Shown piece by piece: positions 37,173 through 49,100 of a stretch of DNA of 64,000 bases. The position numbers and the translations under genes are program-made. The notes beneath the pieces were generated by a model. The model had not been told where the DNA came from. It worked only from the letters and a program-made list of their open reading frames with translations, and searched no databases. This stretch comes from Maylandia zebra. Lineage: Eukaryota; Chordata; Actinopteri; Cichliformes; Cichlidae. Positions within the stretch are counted from its first letter, which is position 1. Every line of letters starts with the position of its first letter. The stretch spans positions 23,208,529 through 23,272,528 of the forward strand of contig NC_135185.1 in the NCBI RefSeq assembly GCF_041146795.1, written 5' to 3'.

Positions 37173-40100
37173 CTGTAAAGAGGTAAAACAGCGAAGAACA
37201 GTATGTTCCTTCCCTTTCCTTTAGCATTTGGAGAGAAAAATGCCTGAAATTTGCGCGCTCTGCAACATTTTGTTCTAAAAATCTGCACGTACCTTCCATG
37301 AGAAAGCTGTCCGATAGAGACGGCTCCACTGTTAAAATATGAACATAATGTTAACTACAAATCAATAAAGTGTTATATGACTCTAAATTACAGGATCAAC
37401 GTGATACCTTTAACTTTCTCCTCCTTATCAGCTTTCTTCTCAGCAGTTTTTCCTGCAAACGTTTTGCATACAGTCAATAAAAGCTGTAATGTAGTTTTTT
37501 TTTTTGAATACTCAGAAATGAAGGGCGTCACAAACAAACCTTTCTTTGCAGGCTCTTGTATCTCTTTGAGAACCCTGTCCTCTGTAAAAGGCAGCAAGAC
37601 ATAAAAAAGTCAAACACTTTTTCTCAAGTGTTTAATTTGAATGTATTTGACATAAAAATTTATTATTACATGAATAATTTAAATGTGTTTTCTCTCAAAA
37701 AGAAAACACAACATTTTTCTTTTTTAAAAGGAAAATGTTTGTGAATTTTGTGTAAACATATTTCGCTTGAGAAACATCTGAATATTAAGATAGTCGCGGA
37801 TTATTTTCACCCTGTTCACTAATTAATCAAACAGCAGTTTCAACTCAGTAATAGTGACTGCGTGTTCTACATTTATTTTAGTTTCTCCAAGCTGACTGCA
37901 TACCTTTCTTTGTTGCAATGGGCTTTATCTTTTCTTTTAAAACACGAGGCTCTGTTTCACAAATGTGAAGCAAACACAAACAGGCATGAAATACACAACA
38001 TTTATGCATAAAAATTACTGGAGGGAAGAAAAAGGTGAAGCTTTAAAATAAGTGATTTGAAAATTTCAGTAAAGGGTAGAGGGCTCTTTTTTTGCAGTTG
38101 TAATGCAACTGAATGACTTAAAAACGCTTATGAAAAGCAAATGCGCAGAATGAAAAGTGATGCCCAGTAAGCTCAGAGAAAAATGTTAAATGAAGAACCA
38201 CTTTCTAATAAAGTAACCTTTAAGATTTATAATGTGCTACTGCTTGGTATATACACTCTCACTTCATTAGGTACATCCGTCCAGCTGCTCATTAAAGCAA
38301 ATATCTAATCATCCAATCACAAGGCAGCAATTTAGACATATAGGCAGATAACCTTCTGGAGTTCAAACCAGGACCAGAATGGAGAAGAATGGGCTGCTGC
38401 TTGTGTAATCGTATTGGAGATATTTTCACTTTAGTACCAACTGGACATTGCCTAAATGGCACAGCCTACCTAAGTATTGTTACTGACCATGTCCATCTCT
38501 TTATGACCACCGTCTGCCCATCTGCCCACCGTCTGCTACTTCCAGCAGGTCAACTTGCCATGTTACAAAGCTCAGATCTTGACAATGAGTTCACTGTACT
38601 CAAACGGCCACCATAACCACCAGATCTCAATCCAATAAACAACTTTCAGGATGTAGTGGAATGGGAGATTTAAATCATTGATGTACAGCTGACAAAACTG
38701 CAGCAACTGTTATGCTAACACGTCAACCAAAATCTTTGAGGAGTGTTTCCAGCACCTTACTGAGTCTGGGGCTGCACTTAAGTGGAGCTTAATATGGTAC
38801 TGGCAAAGTGTATCTAATAAAGTGTCTGTTGGTCTGGTGACAGCATATATTTAAAAAAACAACAACAACAACTTGGGAGCGCTAGGTTGTGAAAACGTGG
38901 CTTTTTAAATTCGCAATTAATAAAAAAAAAGAGCCACGTGTGATATAGATGAAAATCTGCTTGGTTTTATAGTTTAACTACAGATTTTGATAACGTTTTG
39001 TCAACTGTCATAACAGAATTATAACGAAATACATCAACAGCCAGATTTCTCAGACTCTGTGTTCTCCAAGCATAGCTCATAAATCATTTTTAAAGAAATT
39101 ATTTAGAAAATATTTATTCATGATTAAGTTAGTAGTTACAACCTATAAATCCTTTATGTATGAGGCCTTATTAGAAAGTGGCAGTACATTCTCAGATTTG
39201 TGCTAATTACCTGCATGCATGCTTTGTGTAAAAATTACTGTGAAGCATTTTTTTTTTTACATCAACCTATAAATATTTTATTGATGGCAGATTAAATAAC
39301 TTTGAGATCATTTCCTTGCTGGCCATTCAGTTGCCTATAATCTTTGCTAATTTAGGATTTTCATTTGAAGCTCTTTACTTAGATGTCTGGTTGACTATTT
39401 CACACCCAGCAAGAAAATCTTCTCAACTATCAGCAGCAGCGTGTTTAACGGTTACTTAATTTTTATAAGCAAACTAGCTGTTTCCCCTCTAAGTTACTTA
39501 TCTACATTTAGAGGGGCCTTCATGTTGTAAAGTGTAAAACTTTGCACTGTACCTTTCTTTACTGCAGCAGGCCTGGCCTTTTCTTTAGGTGTTTCCAGTT
39601 CTGTAAAAGAACAACTTTGGTCAGATTTTAGCAATCAACCTGAAGAATTTTACTGCAGAAGCCACAATTAGCTTACTTTTAAACAATACTCATAGCAGCT
39701 CAAACCACTTTCTGCAGTGTGAAAGCTTCAATTATTTTTTTAAATTACTGATTTAGTCCATTCTACAAACAGCCAGAACACATTTTTAGTTTGTTTTGTC
39801 ATCTTTTCAGATATGAAATAGGCCTATTATGTAATTTTAATTATACAAAACATTCCTTTTCCTTAGTAGAAATTACTTTTCTTTGGTTTGCTTCTGACTT
39901 TGTGGAGTATTCGGGGGTCGATGTGGCTGCGATAGAGCCAACGATCTGTTTTTGCACATTAAATCTAATCCACTGGTAGATTTCTTCTATAGAGGATTCC
40001 TAGATAAGTCTTTGCTCAGTCTTTAAAGAACAAAACAATGATTCTACTTGTTGCCCATAACACCAAAGAGTTTTATAAATTACCTTTTTTTACAGCTGGT

Positions 40101-43100
40101 TTTGCTTTTACCTCTGGTACTTTTGGCTCTGAGTAATAAAACAAAAAGGTATGATATGTAAAGATAATCAGTGTTTATCTACACCATTATCATTATTTTG
40201 TGATAGTTTTCTAATGGTACTACATAATAAAAAGCATCTACATGCAGATGACAATGGCAGTCTACCTTTTGTCTTTAGAAGGGATTTAATCTTTTCCTTC
40301 TTTGCTTCGACCTCTGCTTTAGGAGCTGTAAAACAGGGAAAAATAACATTTTCAACTTTTTTTTAAAGAACTACTTAAACAGTATAGAGTGTGTATGATC
40401 TATAACAGAAATAGAATATGTGACTATTTAAAGAGTTTAAATCAAACATATACCTTTCTTTTCAAGAGCTGGTTTCAGTTTTTCCTTTGTAACCTCTGGC
40501 TCTGATAAAAAAAAAGCATGAAAGTGTTAATAATAATTCACTTTAATAAATAATAACCATGGATTGTAAGCAATTCACCTTTCTTAGCAGGAACTGGCTT
40601 AGGCTCAGCTTCTAAAGAGAAAGGGAAGAAAAGAGGTCATATGAGAAGAGTGATGACTGTTATCACTGATAGCTAATTGCAAAACTAAAGCAACACAGTG
40701 CATAAACTCAATCTATTGATTAATCATGTATTGAGGAATGCTGAAACATGAAAATGACCAACTTGAAAAGGACAAAACTCAGCAGTAACATAATAACTTA
40801 ATCAAAATAAAAGCAGATTATGGTACTTTGAGCATTTTTACTTGGGTCATTATCACATGGCAGCGAAGCAGCTACATGTCAGCGAATCAGTCGTGATGTG
40901 ACGTGGGTTGAACATGACTGAATTAATATCAGCACAGTGCTGCGTGTGATGTTTCTACAGCAAAACAACACACGATTCTGCTGTATACCTTTCTTCTTTT
41001 CAGCAGGTGATGGTTTTGTCTTGGTAACAGCTGCTAGAATAATAAATGCTCCAATTAACTTGAATTATATTTATAAAAAGGTGAGAAACCACTGAAATAC
41101 TGCTGTTATACATGTTAGATAATTAAAGGAAAAATAAGACCTGTGAAAGAGGTGAAAAGCTAAAAGGATACCTTTTTTGGGAGTCACTGGCTCAGCTTTC
41201 TTCTTCTTAAGAACCTCAGCTTCTAAACAAATAATAGCAACAGAACTTCACATTCAGAAAAATATTTTTGTGTGACAGAGAAAATTGTGTGAAAATCAAA
41301 AGCTTGAACACATTTTTGGCTTAGCTGTAACTTGTTCTAAGTAAAGAAATTTTAGGTTCAGTGTTACAGAGACACAATGAAACTCAATGATAACTATTTC
41401 TTACCTTTCTTGATTGGAACTGGCTTGAGCTTCTGTTTTGAAACCTCAGCTGATGTTAAAAACACAGAACCTCATGTTCAGTATAAAATTCAAATTCTCT
41501 TTCATGTTATTAAAAGTCTGACTGTTAAAATCTAGATACTGTGCTGTGTTATTTTTCGCACTTTTTGTAGAGGATATGATTTAATTTACAACAGACTAGT
41601 AATAAAGTTTCCAGCACCTCTACAGGTCTCCTGGTTGATCAAAAGCAAAGGATTTAGAGATGTTTTGCCAAGTTGTCTGTTATGTGAAGCCACAACGCCT
41701 TTTTATTCAATTCAGTTTATTTATTCATATAGCACCAAATCACAACCACAGATGCATCAAGGCTCTTTATATTGACTTTTATTAGATTTTGGGCATTGAT
41801 TTCAACTCCATCATCATATTTACCTTACCTGGTTTTACAGGTGTAGGCTTTACTTTTAGCGTTGGCTCCTTCTTAGGTTCCTTGGGAGCTGCTTCTGGTG
41901 GAAAATAAGACATTGATTTCTAAAGATTGTTGCTTATGAATTAAAATTTTATTTTGATTTTTTATATCCCTCATGAAAGTCTTTAGGCTCATTCGGCATT
42001 ACATTGTCAGTGTCAGCAAACAAAGTGTGTATTAGAACATGCTTAAATGTATTTCTTGAATGACTTGAAAAATCAATGAGACACTATATCGTCAACCATT
42101 AACTTACACATTGCAGAGAAAACGAGACAATGTGGTGTCTCATGCCTTACATTAAACAGTATTCCAGCATAGTCTCACCTGCTTTTGTAACATCGAGCTG
42201 TTCCTTTTTAAGAACAGATGCAACCTCCTTCTTGACAATTTTAATTCCTCTTACAGGCTTTTTGGCATCTGAAGTGAAAAGGAAACATTTTTATCCTCCA
42301 CAAAACAAATAAAGCCTATAAGTCCATTTCCCTTTTAGGCTCAATGTAGGTTTCCTTCTGTGTGAGTACAGCTAATGCTAATGAATTTTTCTTACAGGTC
42401 CACATCAGTCATCCAAAACAACAACCAAAAACTGTTTTAAAGACAATAAAATGCTGTTTAAAGTCTGACTGTTAAAATCTAGAGTACTGTGCTTTTATTT
42501 ATTTATTTTTTTTAAACTTTTTTCTTTGTAGATTTAACTAAAAAAATTAGAACAAATGATTTGTTTTTACACCAGACCATTAATAAAGTTTCCAGCACCT
42601 ATACGGGTGTTCTGGTTGATCGAAAGCAAAGGATCTAAAGATAATTTGCCAAATTGTCTGATATGTGTAGCCGTAACATTGAGTCAACCCTGGAGTTAAG
42701 TTGAGTAAGGTGCCTTTTTATTCAATTCAATGTACTTATTCATATAGCGCCAAATCACAACCACAGTTGTGTCAAGGCTCTTTATATTGTAAGGTAAAGA
42801 CCCAACAATGATACAGAGAAAACAGAGAAAACCCCAACAATCAGATGACCCCCTATGAGCAAGCACTTTGGTGACAGTGGGACGGAAAAAAACCCTTTTA
42901 ACAGGAAGAAACCTCCAGCAGAACCAGGCTCAGCTGGACCGGTCAAAGGGTCATCCCCTTGAGGGGTGAGGGGAAAAGACACAGGACTTAAAAAAAGTTC
43001 CATAATAGTCTGGTTCTTTGGAAGCAAAATATATAGAAATGAGTGGCGGCTTAACACCTTTGCACAGTACTGTAGATAAATAATTAAAATTGAATACAAA

Positions 43101-46100
43101 ATGTTCTCATATATGACTGTTTCTACCTTTTTTGGTTGGTTCTGGTTTAACTCTCTCTTTCAGTGTCAAAGGCACTAACAGAGGGGAAAAATGTTTGAGT
43201 TTGGAAACATTGAGAAAGTATTCTGAACTTAGAAAGTTGGTATAAAAACACACAAGAACAGCTGCTTAAACAAAGAGATGCACCTTTCTTCAGTGGCACC
43301 ACCTTCACCTTCTCCTTTGTTAGAGTAACATTTTTGTGTGGTGCTTCTGTCAAAGATAAATGAGTATGAAAATCAAAAGCCTGAGTACATTTTAAAATTA
43401 TGATTAACAAAGTTAAGTCTGCTCTTACCTTTAGCTGGGGTTGGTTTTGTCTTAATGGGAGCTGGCTCTAAGTAAAGAAATTTTAGGTTCAGTCTTGCAG
43501 AAAATAAGACACTGTGACACAGCTTTCATACTTAGTTTGTCAATCAAGCATGTATTGAAGAATGCTGAAACATGAAAATGACCAACTTGAAAAGAACAAA
43601 ACTCAGCGGTAACATAATAATTTAAGCAAAATAAAAGCAGATTATGATACTTTGAGCATTTTTAGTTGGGTCATTATCATGTGTCAGCGAAGCATATCGT
43701 CAGCAGCTACATGTCAGCGAATCAGTCGTGATGTGACGTGGGTTGAACATGACCGAATTAATATCAGCACAGTGCTGCGTGTGATGTTTCTACAGCAAAA
43801 CAACACACGATTCTGCTGTATACCTTTCTTCTTTTCAGCAGGTGATGGTTTTGTCTTGGTAACAGCTGCTAGAATAATAAATGCTCCAATTAACTTGAAT
43901 TATATTTATAAAAAGGTGAGAAACCACTGAAATACTGCTGTTCTACCTGTTAGATAATTAAAAGAAAAATAAGACCTGTGAAAGAGGTGAAAAGCTAAAA
44001 GGATACCTTTTTTGGGAGTCACTGGCTCAGCTTTCTTCTTCTTAAGAACCTCAGCTTCTAAACAATAGCAACAGAAAACATAAGGTCCAGTTTACTGCAG
44101 AGGACAATAATCTGGTTTCTATTATTACAGTCACAGGTGATTATTCCAAACTATGATGCTGTATAAAAAAAATACAAAAACGTGCATAGAAATACAAAAA
44201 CTTCACATTCAAAAACATTGTTAAGTTCTAAATCTATGTATTGGAATTAGTATTAGTATTGGTAGATACTATTTGACTAGTAAAATGTTCAGTCACTATT
44301 TTTACCTTTTTTGGTTGGTTCTGGTTTGGCTCTTACTTTCGGAGTTACAGGCACTAACAGAGAGGAAAAAAGTTGGCAGGTTATGTTTGGAAACATTCAG
44401 AAAGTATTCAATAATTGTAAAAATATATATAAAAAAACAACAACAACAACATAATAACAGTGCATGGTGGTAATCACACAAGAACAGCTGCTTAAACAAA
44501 GAGATGCACCTTTCTTCAGTGGCACCACCTTCACCCTCTCCTTTGTTAGAGTAACATTTTTGTGTGGTGCTTCTGCCTCTGTGACAGAGAAAAGAGTGTG
44601 AAAATCAAAAGCTTGATTACTTTCAAAAACTATTTAAAGGAAAGGTTAGCATCAGCTTACCTTTAGCTGGGGCTGGTTTTGTCTTAACTGGAGCTGGCTC
44701 TAAGTAAAGAAATTTTAGGTTCAGCGCTACACAATAATTCAGTTCAGTTTAATTAATACAACCCCAAATCACAATAACAGCTGGATCAGAGTGCTTTATA
44801 CTGTAAGGTAAAGACCCAACAATAATACAAAGAAAACAAACCCTAACAATCCGATGACCCCCTATTAGCAAGTGCTTTGGCGACAGTGGGAAGGAAAAAC
44901 TTGCTTTTAAGAGGATGAAATATCCAGCAGGACCAGGCTCAGGGGAGAAAGACAGGACAATACTGAAACTCAATGATAACTGTTTCTTACCTTTCTTGGT
45001 TACAACTGGTTTGAGCTTCTGTTTTGAAACCTCAGCTGATGTTAAAAACACAGAACGTGATGCTCAGTATGACATCCAGACCTCTTTCATGTTATTAAAA
45101 TTTTGATCTTTGACATTGACATGATATACTGTACGTACTTGTCTTTGCAGAGACAGCTCTGACTTTCTCTTTTGGCATCTTGACCACTGATGAACAAAGA
45201 ACAGACATCAGGTTACGGAGAATATCATTAGGAACAGTGGGATGCAAAAATCTGAAATCAGTGTAACATAAAATAAAAGTAGATTACCTTTCTTCATAGG
45301 CACAATTTTAACCCTCTCTTTCACCAGTGAGGCATTTCTAGCAGTACCTTGTTGTTCTGTCAAGAAAAAAACAACTATTTGTGAGATTTGCATGCAGCCT
45401 GTATAGTTAAGTTGGTGTTTCTTTGTGCATCAAAATATGCACCACACCTACCTTTAGCCAAGATCGCTGGTTTGGGCTTTTCTTTTGGAGCAACAGCTTC
45501 TGTATATGAAAAATACATTTTTTTAACAGCAGGATAATGCAATCATTTTATCTTTTGGTGATCAGAAGATTATCAATGTAATATGTGAACATTACCTTTC
45601 TTTGCAGGATGTGCTTTAGCCTTTTTCTTTGGTGCTTCTGTGACACAACACAAGTGCATAAACTTACCATAACTCTGGCTTTGATTGGTTATTTTTACAG
45701 TTCAGATTTTAAAACATCTGGAACGTAATCGTTAGTGATATTCATAAAACGGATGCACAGGAACATTCTCCATAAGAGTTAGCAGGTGTCAGTAGTAGTG
45801 TCCACTTAATTCCATAGACCTGTGACTCTTCTGCCTTTAAGTCTTGACACTGTCATAAAGGTAAGTATATTTACCCTTCTCTGAAGGAGCTCGTTTTACT
45901 CTTTCTTTTGTAACCTCAGCATCTAAAAACAGAAAATAACACAGGAATTGATAAGAATATGTAATTTGCTAGTAATTAAGTATACTGCTCCATATAATTT
46001 ATTAAACTGAGCAACAGACAAATAAAATATCAGTAAAGTGCTGCAGAGACTGTAATAGCTTAGCAGCATTACCTCTTTTATTTACTAGTGCTACCTTTAT

Positions 46101-49100
46101 GCTCTAATATGAAAATATGTTTAGATTTGGCGTGTTGTTTGAGTTTAATTTTCAGTGTTTCAACTCCATCATCATATTTACCTTACCTGGTTTTACAGGT
46201 GTAGGCTTTACTTTTAGCGTTGGCTCCTTCTTAGGCTCCTTCGGAGCTGCTTCTAGTGGAAAATAAGACATCGATTTCTAAAGATTGTTACTTATGCATT
46301 AACACTTTCTTTTAATTTTTTTATATTCCGCATGAAAATCTTTTCTCATTAGGCATTACACTGTCAGTGTCAGCAAACAAAGTACGAATTAGAACATGCT
46401 TAAATGTATTTCTTGAATGACTTGAAAAATCAATGAGGCATTATATCTCCCTCAGAATAGCTTTAACTTACACATTGCAGAGAAAACAAGAAAATGCGGT
46501 GATTCATGCCTTACATATATTAACCAATAGTCCAGCATAGTCTCACCTGCTTTTGTAACATTGAGATGTTCCTTCTTAAGAACAGATGCAACCTCCTTCT
46601 TGACAATTTTAATTCCTCTTACAGGCTTTTTGGGCTCTAAAGTAAAAAGGAAAAGCTGCTTTAAACATTTTTAGAAAACGGATTAATTATATTCCCCACA
46701 AAATAAATGCATCTAAATATTATATTGTTATGAAAACTATACATCACTATTCTTCTTACGGGTCAACAACATTCATCCAAAAGAACAAACAACGTTTTAA
46801 AGATATTTACTGTAATGAGTCAAATGAGTTTTTTCTTTTTCTTCGATAGAGACATGATATCCTTAATATCCTCTTTCTCACTGTTCAAATCTTTTGTTTC
46901 TGAGGGGCAGCCAATCAGAGGAAATAGTGTTGTGGATCTTTACATTATGAAAATAAAACCTCTGTACTGTACATGTACCTGTCTTTGTGATTCTTTTTTT
47001 CACAGGTTCTTTGTCTTCTTTGGGAGTCTTGATTTCTTTCTCCTCTTTGGAAGGCTTTTTAACTTTTTCTATTTTGTGAATCTCCTCTTTCTTTTCTTTG
47101 GAAGGTTTCTTTTCGACAGGTTCTTTGGGGAGCTTCTTCAGTTCTCTTTCTTCTTTGATAGGCTTCTTTGGTTCTTTTTCATCCTCTCTAGAAGGTTTTG
47201 TTGGTTCTTTAACTACTTGTTTTTCCTTTGCTGACTCCTTTGGTACTGCCCTTTCTTTAGAAGGTCTCTCTTTCTTTATGTCCTCTTTCACCTCTTTAGA
47301 AATTTCTGCTGTTGGTTTCTTCTCTTTGATGATCTTTTCTGGCTCTTCTGAAATCTTCTTTACTTGCTCAGCATCTTTGGGTGGTTTTTCTTGATCTTTT
47401 GTTTCTTTCAAAGGCTTTCTTGATTCCTTTTCTTTCCTTGGATGAAGTATTTCTCCCCTTGCTTCCTTGGATGGAACCTCATCTTTAGATTGTTCCTTAA
47501 CTTCTTTTTCCTTTTGTTCTCTTATAGGTTTAATTTCTTTCTCCTCCATGGATGGTTTTATTTCTTCTTTGTCATCCTTTGAGGGTTTTTTCACTTCTTT
47601 CTTTTCCTTTGGAGGTTTTGTTACTTCTTTTGGTTCTGTGGTCTTCACCTCCTTCTCTACTTTCTCAACCATCTCTTCCTTAGATGTTTTTAAGACTGCC
47701 TTTTCTTTGTGTAATTTTTTCTCTGCTTTCTCATCTTTAAGGGATTTCTTTTGTTCTTCCTTAGGAGGTTTCTTCTCTTCCTTCTCTTTTTTAAGATGTT
47801 CTATCTCAGGTTTGTCTTCCTTAAGAGGTTTCTTATCTTCCTTCTCTTTTCTGAGAGGTTTCTTCTCTTCCGTCTCTTTTCTGAGAGGTTTCTTCTCTTC
47901 CTTTTCTTCTTTGAGAGGTTTCTTCTCTTCCTTCTCTTTTCTGAGATGTTCCTTCTCAGGTTTCTCTTCTTTGAGAGGTTTCTTCTCTTCCTTTTCTTCT
48001 TTAAGATTTTTCTTCTCTTCCTTCTCTTTTCTGAGATGTTCCTTCTCAGGTTTCTCTTCTTTGAGAGGTTTCTTCTCTTCCTTTTCTTCTTTAAGATGTT
48101 TCTTCTCTTCCTTCTCTTTTCTGAGAGGTTTCTTCTCTTCCTTTTCTTCCTTAAGAGGTTTCTTCTCTTCCTTCTCTTTTTTAAGATGTTCCTTCTCAGG
48201 TTTCTCTTCTTTAAGAGGTTTCTTCTCTTCCTTCTCTTTTCTGAGAGGTTTCTTCTCAGGTTTCTCTTCCTTAAGAGGTTTCTTCTCTTCCTTCTCCCTT
48301 TTGAGAGGTTTCGTCTCGTCCTTTTCTTCTTTAAGAGGTTCCTTCTCTTCCTTCTCTTTTCTGAGAGGTTTCTTCTCTTCCTTTTCTTCCTTAAGAGGTT
48401 TCTTCTCTTCCTTCTCTTTTCTAAGATGTTCCTTCTCAGGTTTCTCTTCTTTAAGAGGTTTCTTCTCTTCCCTTTCTTCCTTAAGAGGTTTCTTCTCTTC
48501 CTTCTCTTTTCTGAGAGGTTTCTTCTCTTCCTTTTCTTCCTTAAGAGGCTTCTTCTCTTTTTTAAGATGTTCCTTCTCAGGTTTCTCTTCTTTAAGAGGT
48601 TTCTTCTCTTCCTTTTCTTCTTTAAGAGGTCTCTTCTCTTCCTTCTCTTTTATGAGAGGTTTCTTCTCTTCCTTTTCTTCCTTAAGAGGCTTCTTCTCTT
48701 CCTTCTCTTTTTTAAGATGTTCCTTCTCAAGTTTCTCTTCTTTAAGAGGTTTCTTCTCTTCCTTTTCTTCCTTAAGAGGTTTCTTCTCTTCCTTCTCTTT
48801 TCTGAGAGGTTTCTTCTCTTCCTTTTCTTCCTTAAGATGTTTCTTCTCTTCCTTCTCTTTTTCAAGATGTTCCTTCTCAGGTTTCTGTTCTTTAAGAGGT
48901 TTCTTCTCTTCCTTCTCTTTTCTGAGAGGTGCCTTCTCGGGTTTCTCTTCCTTAAGAGGTTTCTTCTCTTCCTTCTCCTTTTTGAGATGTTCCTTCTCAG
49001 GTTTCTCTTCCTTGAGAGGTTTCTTCTCTTCCTTCTCTTTTCTGAGAGGTTCCTTCTCGGGTTTCTCTTCCTTAAGAGGTTTCTTCTCTTCCTTCTCTTT

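Noticed and set aside
46878-46978. Extension of the Lys/Glu frame beyond 46979
   Set aside because: The frame runs past a good donor (ACAG|GTACAT) into intron; the residues after it lose the repeat character.
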